Origin: Prevotella sp. E15-22
GTDB lineage: Bacteria > Bacteroidota > Bacteroidia > Bacteroidales > Bacteroidaceae
Assembly (NCBI RefSeq): GCF_023204875.1
Contig: NZ_CP096247.1
Location: 1,054,001 to 1,118,000, forward strand
Reading direction: 5' to 3'
DNA length: 64,000 nucleotides
The notes beneath the pieces were generated by a model. That model did not search any database. It saw only the letters and a list, made by a program, of their open reading frames with translations, and was not told the origin of the DNA. Each line of letters starts with the position of its first letter. Position 1 is the first letter of the stretch. The position numbers and the translations under genes were made by a program. Positions 21,779 through 30,003 of this stretch are shown piece by piece.

Positions 21779-23034
21779 TTGATTTTCATGAATTCTTGCA
21801 TAAACTGCTGGAGGCGCAGGAGTCCGTAGCCACCAGTGACGCATGACTCCTCGTCGTAGTGCTCCACGCTGTCGGGCTCTATTCCTTTATAATAGATAAG
21901 GAAGGGCACGGGCTCGTTGACATGGATGCGCTGCTCCACAGGGGTGGGGTGATCAGGCAGGATGGCGATGCATACGGGCTCGCTCATCTTTTCGCAGGCC
22001 TCGACAATGGGCTTGATGAGTCGCTGGTCCAGGTAGTCGATGGCCTTGAGCTTCAGGTCGAGGTCTCCGTCATGCCCCGCCTCGTCGGTGGCCTCTACAT
22101 GCACAAACACGAAGTCGTCCTGCTGCAGGGCCTCGATGGCTGCCTGCGCCTTACCCTCGTAGTTGGTGTCTGCGAGTCCGGTGGCGCCTGCCACCTTGAT
22201 GATGCGCAGACCAGCATACTTGCCAATGCCCTGGATGAGGTCGACAGCCGAGATGACCGCCCCAGAATGGATCTGGGGGTACTGCTGCATGAGCGTCTGC
22301 ATGGAGGGACGATAGCCACCGCTCCAGGGCCAGATGCTGTTGGCCTGGCGCTCGCCACGGGCCGCACGCGCCTGGTTGAAGGGGTGCTGGGCGAGGAGTT
22401 CCTGTGACTTCAAAATTAACTCGTTGAGAAGAGCCGCTGTGCGTCGTGCAGCGACAATGTCGCTGCCTACGAGAGAGGACTCGGGGGTTACCAGGAGTCT
22501 GCGCCAGGGCTCATTGGGATGATCATGGGGCGGGGCACACTGGATATGCTTGTTGCCGCCCTTGATGATGAGCAGATGGCGATACTGGATGCCACAGATG
22601 AACTTGACGCGCTCGCAGCCCTCTTGCTCGTTGATGGGTTTGGCGAGGTTCTCGTTGAGATAGTCGATGAGTACGCGTGCATCCTCGGTCTGGAGGTTAC
22701 CGCCGTTATGCGTGATGATCTTACCATCCTCGAGCGTGATGATGTTACAGCGCAGGGCCAAATCGTCGGCCTGCATCTCGTAACCGATAGAGGCTGCCTC
22801 GAGTGGGCCGCGTCCCTCGTATACCTGGTTGAGGTCGTAGCCCAGGATGGCCGTGTTGGCCACCTCACTGCCAGGAGGGAAGCCCTCGGGCACTGTGACG
22901 AGACGACCTGTACGACCAGCCTTGGCCAGTCGGTTCATATATTCAGGACGGGCATATTGCAGGAGGGTCTTGCCTCCCAGGCGTTCCACCTTGTGGTCTG
23001 CCATGCCGTCGCCGAGGATGATGAGATGTTTCAT
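21775..23034 (-). CDS. ApgM-type phosphoglycerate mutase-like protein, probable homoserine kinase
   Basis: 419 residues of the alkaline-phosphatase superfamily. It starts MKHLIILGDGMADHKVERLGGKT, with metal-binding regions in the centre and VHVEATDEAGHDGDLDLK and ILPDHPTPVEQRIH near the end. Closely related proteins located between aspartokinase/homoserine dehydrogenase and threonine synthase have been proposed as an alternative homoserine kinase (family TIGR02535); no GHMP-type thrB is in this cluster. It would phosphorylate homoserine for ThrC. A family B palindrome (22448-22466) encodes VGSDIVAA within an apparent insert after LLVTPESSL. Archaeal-type phosphoglycerate mutase is the alternative role. 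Confidence 0.85.
   Translation of the reverse strand: MKHLIILGDGMADHKVERLGGKTLLQYARPEYMNRLAKAGRTGRLVTVPEGFPPGSEVANTAILGYDLNQVYEGRGPLEAASIGYEMQADDLALRCNIITLEDGKIITHNGGNLQTEDARVLIDYLNENLAKPINEQEGCERVKFICGIQYRHLLIIKGGNKHIQCAPPHDHPNEPWRRLLVTPESSLVGSDIVAARRTAALLNELILKSQELLAQHPFNQARAARGERQANSIWPWSGGYRPSMQTLMQQYPQIHSGAVISAVDLIQGIGKYAGLRIIKVAGATGLADTNYEGKAQAAIEALQQDDFVFVHVEATDEAGHDGDLDLKLKAIDYLDQRLIKPIVEACEKMSEPVCIAILPDHPTPVEQRIHVNEPVPFLIYYKGIEPDSVEHYDEESCVTGGYGLLRLQQFMQEFMKIN
22448..22466. repeat. Family B palindrome inside the apgM-type gene
   Basis: GCAGCGAC AAT GTCGCTGC: the third base pair is swapped (T-A to A-T) compared with other copies but pairing is kept. The minus-strand reading VGSDIVAA is in the same frame as VSCNSVAA in thrC. 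Confidence 0.8.
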
Positions 23035-23075
23035 GGGTCTTGATGGGTCTTTATAGGATGAATGGACTCGGTGGG

Positions 23076-25541
23076 TTAGATGTTGGCGATACTCATGATG
23101 TTGGCAAAGACACCTGCCGCAGTGACGCCTGCACCTGCACCATAGCCCTGGATGAGCATGGGATATTCCTTATAACGCTCGGTGGTGAGCAGTACGATGT
23201 TGTTAGAGCCTTCGAGTCCGTAGAACGGATGACGGGGCCCTACAGCCTCGAGTGATACCGAGGCGCTGAACGTCTTTTCATTGTTCTCGCTGCCAGGGAT
23301 GGTCTCCATCTTGGCCACGAAGCGCCAGCGTTTCTGTTCCTTGTCGAGCTCCTGACGACGTACTTCAAAGTCGGTATCGAGTGATGGGAGATTCTTCCAG
23401 AAATCATCCAGTGAGCCCTCGAAGAAGGCATCGGGCATGAAGAGGTGCTTTTCAACATCCTCCTGTTCCACCTTATAACCCGCCTCGCGCGTGAGGATGA
23501 CCAGTTTGCGGATGACATCCTTGCCACAGAGGTCGATGCGTGGGTCGGGCTCGCTATAGCCCTTCTCCTTGGCCAGTCGTACGGTCTCGGAGAAAGGAAT
23601 CTCCTTCGAGATGGTGTTGAAGATGAAGTTCAGCGTGCCACTGAGAACCGCCTCGATGCGCAGGATCTTGTCGCCCGAGTTCAGCAGGTCGTTGATGGTG
23701 CCGATGATGGGGAGTCCTGCTCCCACGTTGGTCTCGAACAGGAACTTGACGCCGCGTTTCATGGCCGTCTGTTTCAACTTGGCATAGTTGTCATAGGCCG
23801 ATGAAGCCGCAATCTTATTGGCTGTGACCACCGAAATGTTATGGTCGAGGAAGTCCTGATAGAGACTGGCCACCTGCTCGGAGGCTGTACAGTCGACAAA
23901 CACCGAATTGAAGATGTTCATGCCGATGACCTCGTTCTTGAGGTTGGCAATGTTACTGTCCTGCAACTGCTCGCGGTAGTTGCTCAGGTCGATGCCATCG
24001 CGATTGAAGATGGCCTTCTTCGACGAGGCAATGCCCACGACGTTGAGTTTCAGCTGGCGTGTCTCCTTCAGCGTCTCGTATTGTGAACGGATCTGTTCGA
24101 TGAGGTTGCCACCCACGGTGCCGATGCCGCAGATGAAGAGGTTGAGTACCTTATATTCAGACAGGAAGAACGAGTCGTGCAGGACGTTGAGCGACTTGCG
24201 CAGGTACTTGCCATCGACCACGAACGAGATGTTGGTCTCGGAGGCACCCTGGGCACAGGCAATCACACTGATGCCCGAACGGCCCAATGTGCCGAACAAC
24301 TTACCGGCAATACCTGGCGTGTGCTTCATGTTCTCGCCCACGATAGCGATGGTGGCCAAGCCACTCTCGGCATGCATAGGGAACATGGCGCCCGTTTCGA
24401 TCTCCTTGGCAAACTCCTGATTAAGCACATCCACGGCCTGGTTGGCATCCTCGTCGCGCACACCGATAGAGGTAGAGTTCTCGGACGAGGCCTGTGACAC
24501 CATGAACACTGAGATGCCGTTCTGGGCCAGGGTAGAGAAGATGCGTCGGTTGACACCGATGACACCCACCATGGAAAGACCCGTGACGGTGATGAGGGTG
24601 GTGCCACTGATAGAGGAGATGCCCTTGATGGGCTTCGAGTCGTTCTCGATCTTCTGCTTGATCATCGTGCCTGGATGCTCAGGATTGAAGGTGTTCTTCA
24701 CCCTGATGGGGATATTTTTGACACAGACAGGATAGATGGTGGGGGGATAGACCACCTTGGCGCCGAAGTTACAGAGCTCCATGGCCTCGACATACGACAG
24801 TTCGTTGATGGTATAGGCGGTCTTGATGACGCGTGGGTCGGCTGTCATAAAGCCGTCCACGTCGGTCCAGATTTCCAGTACCTCGGCATCGAGAGCCGCT
24901 GCAATGATGGCTGCGGTATAGTCGGAACCGCCACGCCCCAGGTTGGTGGTCTCGTTGGTATCGCGATCGCGTGCAATGAAGCCAGGAACCACAGCGACTG
25001 TAGGCTGCGACAATGTTGCAGCACACTGGAAGGCCTCCTTGACGAGCTGGTTGGTGAGCTCGGCATCGAGCACGTGCTTGCCCTGCTTCTTCACCGTGCG
25101 GATGAAGTCGCGTGAGTTCATGCGCTTGCCCCCACGAATCAGGGCTGCCACGATGTGACTGCTCAGGCGCTCGCCATAGCTCACAATGGCTGCCTCGGTC
25201 TTGGGGCTGAGGTCGTGAATCAGGAAGACACCGTAGTAAATAGACTTCAACTCGTCGAACAGGGAGTTGATGGTGTCGGTGAGCTGCTGGTTCTTGTTCT
25301 GCTCCTTGAAGAGCGTGTCAATCATATCGAGATGGCGCAAACGCATGGCTTCAAACTCGTGCTTCCACTGCTCGTCGCCCTGCAGGGCCAAGCGTGAGGT
25401 GGCTATGAGTTTGTCGGTGATGCCACCCAGGGCACTCACCACCACGATGACAGGTGTTTTTTCTGCCTCGACAATGCGTTTCAGGCTAAGGATGCTCTCT
25501 ATGGAACCCACACTGGTTCCGCCGAACTTGAGTACTTTCAT
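23076..25541 (-). CDS. thrA: Bifunctional aspartate kinase / homoserine dehydrogenase I
   Basis: 821 residues. The aspartokinase domain begins MKVLKFGGTSVGSIESI; two ACT regions lie in the middle; the homoserine dehydrogenase domain begins near residue 465 (LNLFICGIGTVGGNLIEQI) and contains VTANKIAASS. It catalyses the first and third steps of threonine synthesis. ATG 25541 starts the standard N terminus; a minus-strand -7 box TACCTTTGC at 25565-25573 excludes the longer frame. It heads a probable operon with the homoserine-kinase candidate, thrC, aguA and aguB. A family B palindrome is inside the kinase part (25004-25022), just before VAVVPGFIARD. No attenuator is visible in its short leader. 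Confidence 0.96.
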   Translation of the reverse strand: MKVLKFGGTSVGSIESILSLKRIVEAEKTPVIVVVSALGGITDKLIATSRLALQGDEQWKHEFEAMRLRHLDMIDTLFKEQNKNQQLTDTINSLFDELKSIYYGVFLIHDLSPKTEAAIVSYGERLSSHIVAALIRGGKRMNSRDFIRTVKKQGKHVLDAELTNQLVKEAFQCAATLSQPTVAVVPGFIARDRDTNETTNLGRGGSDYTAAIIAAALDAEVLEIWTDVDGFMTADPRVIKTAYTINELSYVEAMELCNFGAKVVYPPTIYPVCVKNIPIRVKNTFNPEHPGTMIKQKIENDSKPIKGISSISGTTLITVTGLSMVGVIGVNRRIFSTLAQNGISVFMVSQASSENSTSIGVRDEDANQAVDVLNQEFAKEIETGAMFPMHAESGLATIAIVGENMKHTPGIAGKLFGTLGRSGISVIACAQGASETNISFVVDGKYLRKSLNVLHDSFFLSEYKVLNLFICGIGTVGGNLIEQIRSQYETLKETRQLKLNVVGIASSKKAIFNRDGIDLSNYREQLQDSNIANLKNEVIGMNIFNSVFVDCTASEQVASLYQDFLDHNISVVTANKIAASSAYDNYAKLKQTAMKRGVKFLFETNVGAGLPIIGTINDLLNSGDKILRIEAVLSGTLNFIFNTISKEIPFSETVRLAKEKGYSEPDPRIDLCGKDVIRKLVILTREAGYKVEQEDVEKHLFMPDAFFEGSLDDFWKNLPSLDTDFEVRRQELDKEQKRWRFVAKMETIPGSENNEKTFSASVSLEAVGPRHPFYGLEGSNNIVLLTTERYKEYPMLIQGYGAGAGVTAAGVFANIMSIANI
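25004..25022. repeat. Family B palindrome inside thrA
   Basis: GCTGCGAC AAT GTTGCAGC, one G-T mismatch in the stem. It is read in a different frame from the thrC copy, giving CAATLSQP. Confidence 0.7.
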
Positions 25542-25564
25542 ATCTGCTGTTATATTACTAAGGT

Positions 25565-25573
25565 GCAAAGGTA
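25565..25573 (-). promoter_or_regulatory. -7 box of the threonine operon
   Basis: TACCTTTGC on the minus strand, about 24 bases upstream of the thrA ATG. Confidence 0.8.
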
Positions 25574-25676
25574 CGATAAAGTGTGTAAAAAACCAAAACT
25601 ATTTTGGATTTTTTCCGACACAGCTGTTTTATTGGAAATAAATTGCAATAATACCCATATTTTACTGTTTTTTTCG

Positions 25677-25684
25677 TAATTTTG
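25677..25684 (+). promoter_or_regulatory. -7 box of the FAD oxidoreductase gene
   Basis: TAATTTTG lies 11 bases before ATG 25695, giving an almost leaderless transcript. Confidence 0.65.
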
Positions 25685-25694
25685 TAGCCGAATT

Positions 25695-27272
25695 ATGACG
25701 AATGAATACCAACTACGCGTTTTGCCGCAAGTGGCGGCCAACGCAGACCAATTACGCAAGTATATTGCTGAGGAACAGGGACTGGCCCTGGGCGCGCTGA
25801 AGGCTGTGCGCATACTGAAGCGCTCGATAGATGCCCGTCAGCGTACGATCTTCGTGAACCTGAAGGTAAGGGTCTATGTGAACGAGCTGCCCACGGAGGA
25901 TGAGTTTGAGCATGTGGACTATCAGGATGTGAGCAACAAACCACAGGTGATTGTGGTGGGTGCTGGTCCTGGCGGACTCTTTGCGGCCCTCAGACTCATT
26001 GAGTTGGGTCTTCGCCCCATTGTGCTGGAGCGTGGAAAGGATGTGCATGAGCGCAAGAAGGACCTGGCCAATATCTCGCGTACGCAACAGGTGGATGGCG
26101 AGAGCAACTACTGTTTTGGTGAGGGTGGCGCCGGCGCTTATTCTGACGGAAAACTCTATACGCGCTCGAAGAAGCGTGGTAACACGGAGAAGATCCTGCG
26201 TGTGTTCTGTCAGCATGGGGCTTCGACCAACATCCTGGCTGATGCGCATCCGCATATTGGTACCGACCGTCTGCCTCAGGTGATTGAGGCTATGCGCAAC
26301 ACCATCATCCGTTGTGGTGGCGAGGTGCATTTTCAGACGAAGATGACAAGGCTGTTACTTGAAAATCAGAAGGTGATAGGCTGTATTGCTGGCGAGAAAG
26401 AGTTTATGGGCCCAGTGATCCTGGCTACAGGTCATTCGGCGCGTGACGTGTACCGCTATCTGAACGAGGCAAAGATCCACTTGGAGGCGAAGGGCATTGC
26501 CGTGGGTGTGCGCCTGGAGCATCCGTCGCAGTTGATTGACCAGATTCAATACCACCGTAAGGAGGGCAGGGGACAATGGCTGCCTGCGGCTGAATATTCG
26601 TTTGTGACCCAGGTGGATGGTCGTGGCGTGTATTCGTTCTGCATGTGTCCTGGCGGTTTTGTGATTCCTGCCGCCACGGGTCCTGAACAGTTGGTGGTGA
26701 ACGGTATGAGTCCTGCCAGTCGTGGCACGCAATGGAGTAACTCGGGCATGGTGGTCGAGGTGAGACCGGAGGATTTGCCCTCTCTGCCGTCTTCCGAGGG
26801 AGAGAGTGGGGACCCGCTGGCCATGATGCGTTTCCAGGAGGAACTGGAACGGATGTGCTGGCAGCAGGGCAATATGAAGCAGACTGCGCCTGCACAGCGC
26901 ATGGCAGACTTCGTGAACGGTAAGCTGAGTTACGACCTGCCCAGGAGTTCGTATGCCCCTGGACTGGTGTCGTCGCCCTTGCATTTCTGGTTGCCGAAGT
27001 CTATCTCGCACCGCCTGCAACAGGGCTTTAAGGTGTTTGGCCGTCAGGCGCATGGCTTCCTGACCAACGAGGCTGTGATGATTGCCATGGAGACCAGGAC
27101 ATCATCGCCAGTGCGCATTGTGCGCGACAATGAGACGCTGATGCATGTGCAGGTGGAAGGCCTCTTTCCATGCGGTGAGGGTGCTGGCTATGCAGGTGGC
27201 ATCGTGTCGGCTGGTGTGGATGGTGAGCGCTGCGCAGAAATGTGTGCGCTGTACCTCGAAAAAAATAGCTGA
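25695..27272 (+). CDS. NAD(P)/FAD-dependent oxidoreductase (COG2509-like)
   Basis: 525 residues. The N-terminal 85 residues form a small conserved domain (LRVLPQVAANADQLRK). A dinucleotide-binding motif VIVVGAGPGGLFAALRLIELG follows at about residue 90, then GEGGAGAYSDGKLYTRSK. This family of uncharacterised FAD-dependent dehydrogenases is usually cytosolic. The segment LPSLPSSEGESGDPLAMMR contains an extra stretch encoded by an inverted repeat (26778-26806) similar in style to intergenic repeats. Divergent from thrA. The substrate is unknown. Confidence 0.85.
   Translation: MTNEYQLRVLPQVAANADQLRKYIAEEQGLALGALKAVRILKRSIDARQRTIFVNLKVRVYVNELPTEDEFEHVDYQDVSNKPQVIVVGAGPGGLFAALRLIELGLRPIVLERGKDVHERKKDLANISRTQQVDGESNYCFGEGGAGAYSDGKLYTRSKKRGNTEKILRVFCQHGASTNILADAHPHIGTDRLPQVIEAMRNTIIRCGGEVHFQTKMTRLLLENQKVIGCIAGEKEFMGPVILATGHSARDVYRYLNEAKIHLEAKGIAVGVRLEHPSQLIDQIQYHRKEGRGQWLPAAEYSFVTQVDGRGVYSFCMCPGGFVIPAATGPEQLVVNGMSPASRGTQWSNSGMVVEVRPEDLPSLPSSEGESGDPLAMMRFQEELERMCWQQGNMKQTAPAQRMADFVNGKLSYDLPRSSYAPGLVSSPLHFWLPKSISHRLQQGFKVFGRQAHGFLTNEAVMIAMETRTSSPVRIVRDNETLMHVQVEGLFPCGEGAGYAGGIVSAGVDGERCAEMCALYLEKNS
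26778..26806. repeat. Inverted repeat within the FAD oxidoreductase gene
   Basis: CCCTCTCT and GGAGAGAG lie about 13 bases apart; a similar CCCTCTCTTACCGTAAGAGAGGG hairpin without coding role is near 17672-17695 in pieces. Confidence 0.45.
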
Positions 27273-27300
27273 TTTCTTTGTGAATTTCATTTTTTCTTCT

Positions 27301-27309
27301 TATCTTTGC
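27301..27309 (+). promoter_or_regulatory. -7 box of the cytidylate-kinase-like gene
   Basis: TATCTTTGC, 45 bases before the start codon region at 27348-27354. Confidence 0.75.
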
Positions 27310-27353
27310 GGCAGAACAAACACTTTACGTAGAACCTATTAATCTATATGCTT

Positions 27354-27974
27354 ATGAATAAGGAGGAGAAATTTGTTATCACCATTAGTCGACAGTTCGG
27401 TACTGGTGGACATGAGATTGGAGCCGAGTTAGCCCGTAGGCTCAATGTGAAGCTTCTCGATAAGCAGATACTCAACGAGATGGCTCGCAGGTTTAATATT
27501 GTGGAAGAGGCGGTAGAGAAGATTGAGGCCCGCAACCCCTTGTGGCGTGATGACTTCACCCAGTTCTATCGCTCGTATATGGCCAAGGCTGAATATAGTG
27601 GTCAGGAGCATGACGAGACCTCACGCCAGTTGTTTGAGGCACAGGCGGAGGTGATCAGGAAGATTGCCAATCAGGAGTCGTGCGTCATTGTGGGCCGCTG
27701 TGGCTTCCATATCTTCCGCGATCATCCTAACGCCCTGAAGATCTTCATTCATGCGGATGTGGACTGCAGGAAAAAGCGTATCGGGCGGAAGTACGATATT
27801 TCAGAGAGTGATGCGGCTGCCATGATCGTTGACAACGACTACAGTCGTGAGCTCTACACAAAGACGTTTACAGGAAGTGAATGGCAGGATGCCCGCAACT
27901 ATGACATCTCGCTGAACGTCAAGCAGTTTGGCGTGAATGGCGCTGTCGATTTCCTGATGAATGTCATAGGATAA
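27354..27974 (+). CDS. Cytidylate kinase-like family protein
   Basis: About 206 residues starting MNKEEKFVITISRQFGTGGHEIG, a P-loop variant (SRQFGTGGHEI) of the cytidylate-kinase-like family common in gut anaerobes. Residues ESCVIVGRCGFHIF and the LID-like RKKRIGRKYDISESDA follow. These are P-loop kinases of uncertain substrate, distinct from CMP kinase proper. ATG 27354 or ATG 27348 can start it; the shorter form matches the family. It ends nine bases before the DnaJ-like gene. Confidence 0.85.
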   Translation: MNKEEKFVITISRQFGTGGHEIGAELARRLNVKLLDKQILNEMARRFNIVEEAVEKIEARNPLWRDDFTQFYRSYMAKAEYSGQEHDETSRQLFEAQAEVIRKIANQESCVIVGRCGFHIFRDHPNALKIFIHADVDCRKKRIGRKYDISESDAAAMIVDNDYSRELYTKTFTGSEWQDARNYDISLNVKQFGVNGAVDFLMNVIG

Positions 27975-27983
27975 AAAATTGAT

Positions 27984-28748
27984 ATGGCTTTTGGAAAATG
28001 GATAGGCGGCTATCTGGGATGGAGCGCCTTTGGTCCGTTGGGTGGACTCATCGGATTTGTTGTTGGGGCGCTGTTTGATACTGCTACTTCTCAGGAGGGC
28101 GCTGATACCATACGTCTGGACAATGAGCAGTCGCGACAGGGCGACCGCAATAGTTTCTTTTTGTCAATGCTGGTGCTGTCGGCCTATATCGTGAAGGCTG
28201 ACGGTAAGGTGATGCATTCTGAGATGGAACTGGTGCGTGGCATGCTGCGCCAGAACTTTGGCGAGTCTGCCGCCCAACAGGGTGATCAGGTGATGCGCGA
28301 GTTGTTTGCTGAGCAGGATCGCCAGGGGGCAAGTGTCTATCGGGAACGCATCCGTCAGGCTTGTCAGCAGATTGCGATGAATGTGGACTATTCTGGACGC
28401 CTGCAACTCCTGAACTTCCTCGTGATGATTACACAGGCTGATGGACGTGTGGATCAGGTGGAGGTGATGGCCTTGAAGGAGGTGGCTCAGTGGATGCAGA
28501 TGTCGCCTCAGGAGGTGGATGCCATGCTGCACCTGGAGGGCAACTCGCTGGAGGATGCCTATAAGGTGCTGGGCGTAAGTGCTGATGCCAGTGATGCTGA
28601 GGTGAAGAAGGCTTATCGTAAGTTGGCCCTGGAGCATCATCCTGACCGTGTGGCTGCACTGGGTGATGATGTGCGCAAGGCTGCTGAAAAGAAATTCCAA
28701 GAGATCAATGCTGCCAAAGAACGTATTTGGAAAGCCAGAGGACTTTAG
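27984..28748 (+). CDS. TerB/DjlA-type protein with C-terminal J domain
   Basis: 254 residues. The Gly-rich hydrophobic N terminus ([24 protein letters not shown]) suggests membrane anchoring. A TerB-like helical domain spans about 55-175. The C-terminal J domain (about 188-254) contains the HPD motif in [13 protein letters not shown], which stimulates DnaK ATPase. The order resembles co-chaperone DjlA. Short gaps to both neighbours suggest one operon with the kinase and the QueH fusion. Confidence 0.88.
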   Translation: MAFGKWIGGYLGWSAFGPLGGLIGFVVGALFDTATSQEGADTIRLDNEQSRQGDRNSFFLSMLVLSAYIVKADGKVMHSEMELVRGMLRQNFGESAAQQGDQVMRELFAEQDRQGASVYRERIRQACQQIAMNVDYSGRLQLLNFLVMITQADGRVDQVEVMALKEVAQWMQMSPQEVDAMLHLEGNSLEDAYKVLGVSADASDAEVKKAYRKLALEHHPDRVAALGDDVRKAAEKKFQEINAAKERIWKARGL

Positions 28749-28760
28749 GAGAACTGAGAG

Positions 28761-29918
28761 TTGAAACAGCCGGCTATTTTGATTCCTGAAGGGTGTGAGA
28801 AGGTGCTGCTGCATGCTTGCTGTGCACCATGTTCATCGGCCATTGTTGAGTGGTTGCTCAACAATGGGGTGCGCCCTACCATCTTTTATTTTAATCCGAA
28901 CATCTGGCCGCGCGAGGAATATGAGATTCGCAAGAATGAGAGTAAGCGCCATGCTGAGGGCTTAGGCATCGACTGGATTGATGGGGATTATGACCATGGG
29001 GCGTGGCGCAAGGGTGTCTGTGGACTGGAGAACGAGCCTGAACGTGGAGGCAGATGTGAAATGTGCTTCACGCTGCGACTCACTGAGACGGCTCGCAAGG
29101 CCAAGGAACTGGGGTTCCGCTATTTTGCCACCACGCTGGCTTCGAGTCGCTGGAAGAGTTTGGAGCAGATTGAACGGGCTGGACTGATAGCGCAGGAAAC
29201 TGTGAAATCGGAGGATAGTCCCTCACCGCTGTTCTGGGCACAGAACTGGCGCAAGGGTGGACTCCAGGAGCGTCGTAACCAACTGCTCAAGGAGAATCAG
29301 TTTTATAACCAGCAATACTGTGGGTGCGAGTTTTCGGCCAGGAATGGGGCGAACACCAAACCCTTGCTGCGTGCCCAGATGCGCGAGGCTAAGAAACAGC
29401 ACGAGGAGCAATTGGCAAGGCTGTCAAAAGAGGTGGTGGAAAAGCTTGCGGATCAATTACGCCTAATTCTAACCTCTAACCCTTCACCTTTAACCCTTAA
29501 CCCCTCACCCAAAACCATCATGGCGTTCTGGTCGCTGCCTGATGAGGTGGATATCCGCCCGTTGGTGGAGCAGTTGGTGGAGCATGGCCATACGGTGGTG
29601 CTGCCCAAGGTGCTGGATGGTGAGAGGATGGAATTGCGCCGCTTCTCGCCGGAAGAAGACCTGGCTGAGGGGCCTTATCACTTGCTGGAACCTGTTGGCG
29701 AGTCGTTCACGGCATATGACACCATTGATGTGGTGCTGGTGCCTGGCATGGCGTTTGATGCCGCAGGACACAGACTGGGGCGTGGAAAGGGCTATTACGA
29801 CCGTTTCCTGCCACTGGTGCCGCAGGCCAGGAAAATGGGTGTTTGCTGGCCTTTCCAAAGGGTGCCTGAGGTGCCTGTGGATGCGCATGATTTTACGGTG
29901 GACATGGTTGTGGGGTGA
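28761..29918 (+). CDS. Fusion: QueH epoxyqueuosine reductase plus 5-formyltetrahydrofolate cyclo-ligase
   Basis: 385 residues. Residues 1-200 are QueH (DUF208): HACCAPCSSAIVEWL, GRCEMCFTLRL and NQQYCGCEFS hold the iron-sulfur and catalytic cysteines for the last step of queuosine synthesis in tRNA. Residues about 205-385 are 5-formyl-THF cyclo-ligase, starting LRAQMREAKKQHEEQLARLSKE and ending with VPGMAFDAAGHRLGRGKGYYDRF. TTG 28761 is the likely start, after AGGAG at 28748-28752; no ATG lies nearby. Within the ligase part, ILTSNPSPLTLNPSP is encoded by a CTAACCCTT-type simple repeat (29466-29516) before KTIMAFWSLPDE. A sequencing-created fusion cannot be excluded, but both domains are complete. 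Confidence 0.85.
   Translation: MKQPAILIPEGCEKVLLHACCAPCSSAIVEWLLNNGVRPTIFYFNPNIWPREEYEIRKNESKRHAEGLGIDWIDGDYDHGAWRKGVCGLENEPERGGRCEMCFTLRLTETARKAKELGFRYFATTLASSRWKSLEQIERAGLIAQETVKSEDSPSPLFWAQNWRKGGLQERRNQLLKENQFYNQQYCGCEFSARNGANTKPLLRAQMREAKKQHEEQLARLSKEVVEKLADQLRLILTSNPSPLTLNPSPKTIMAFWSLPDEVDIRPLVEQLVEHGHTVVLPKVLDGERMELRRFSPEEDLAEGPYHLLEPVGESFTAYDTIDVVLVPGMAFDAAGHRLGRGKGYYDRFLPLVPQARKMGVCWPFQRVPEVPVDAHDFTVDMVVG
29466..29516 (+). repeat. In-frame CTAACCCTT-type simple repeat
   Basis: Degenerate repeats of CTAACC/TTAACCC with CCCTCACC are read as ILTSNPSPLTLNPSP inside the cyclo-ligase domain. Confidence 0.8.
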
Positions 29919-29969
29919 GTCTGGTGAAAGAAATCGCTTGATTTTCTTTCGCAAATGCTTTTTTTTTAC

Positions 29970-29978
29970 TACCTTTGC
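29970..29978 (+). promoter_or_regulatory. -7 box of ffh
   Basis: TACCTTTGC, 25 bases before ATG 30004. Confidence 0.8.
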
Positions 29979-30003
29979 ACCCCAATAATTGCAATTATAA
30001 AAT

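Noticed and set aside
25542..25564. Threonine attenuator leader before thrA
   Set aside because: The leader is only about 20 bases long, with no Thr/Ile-rich peptide and no terminator hairpin.
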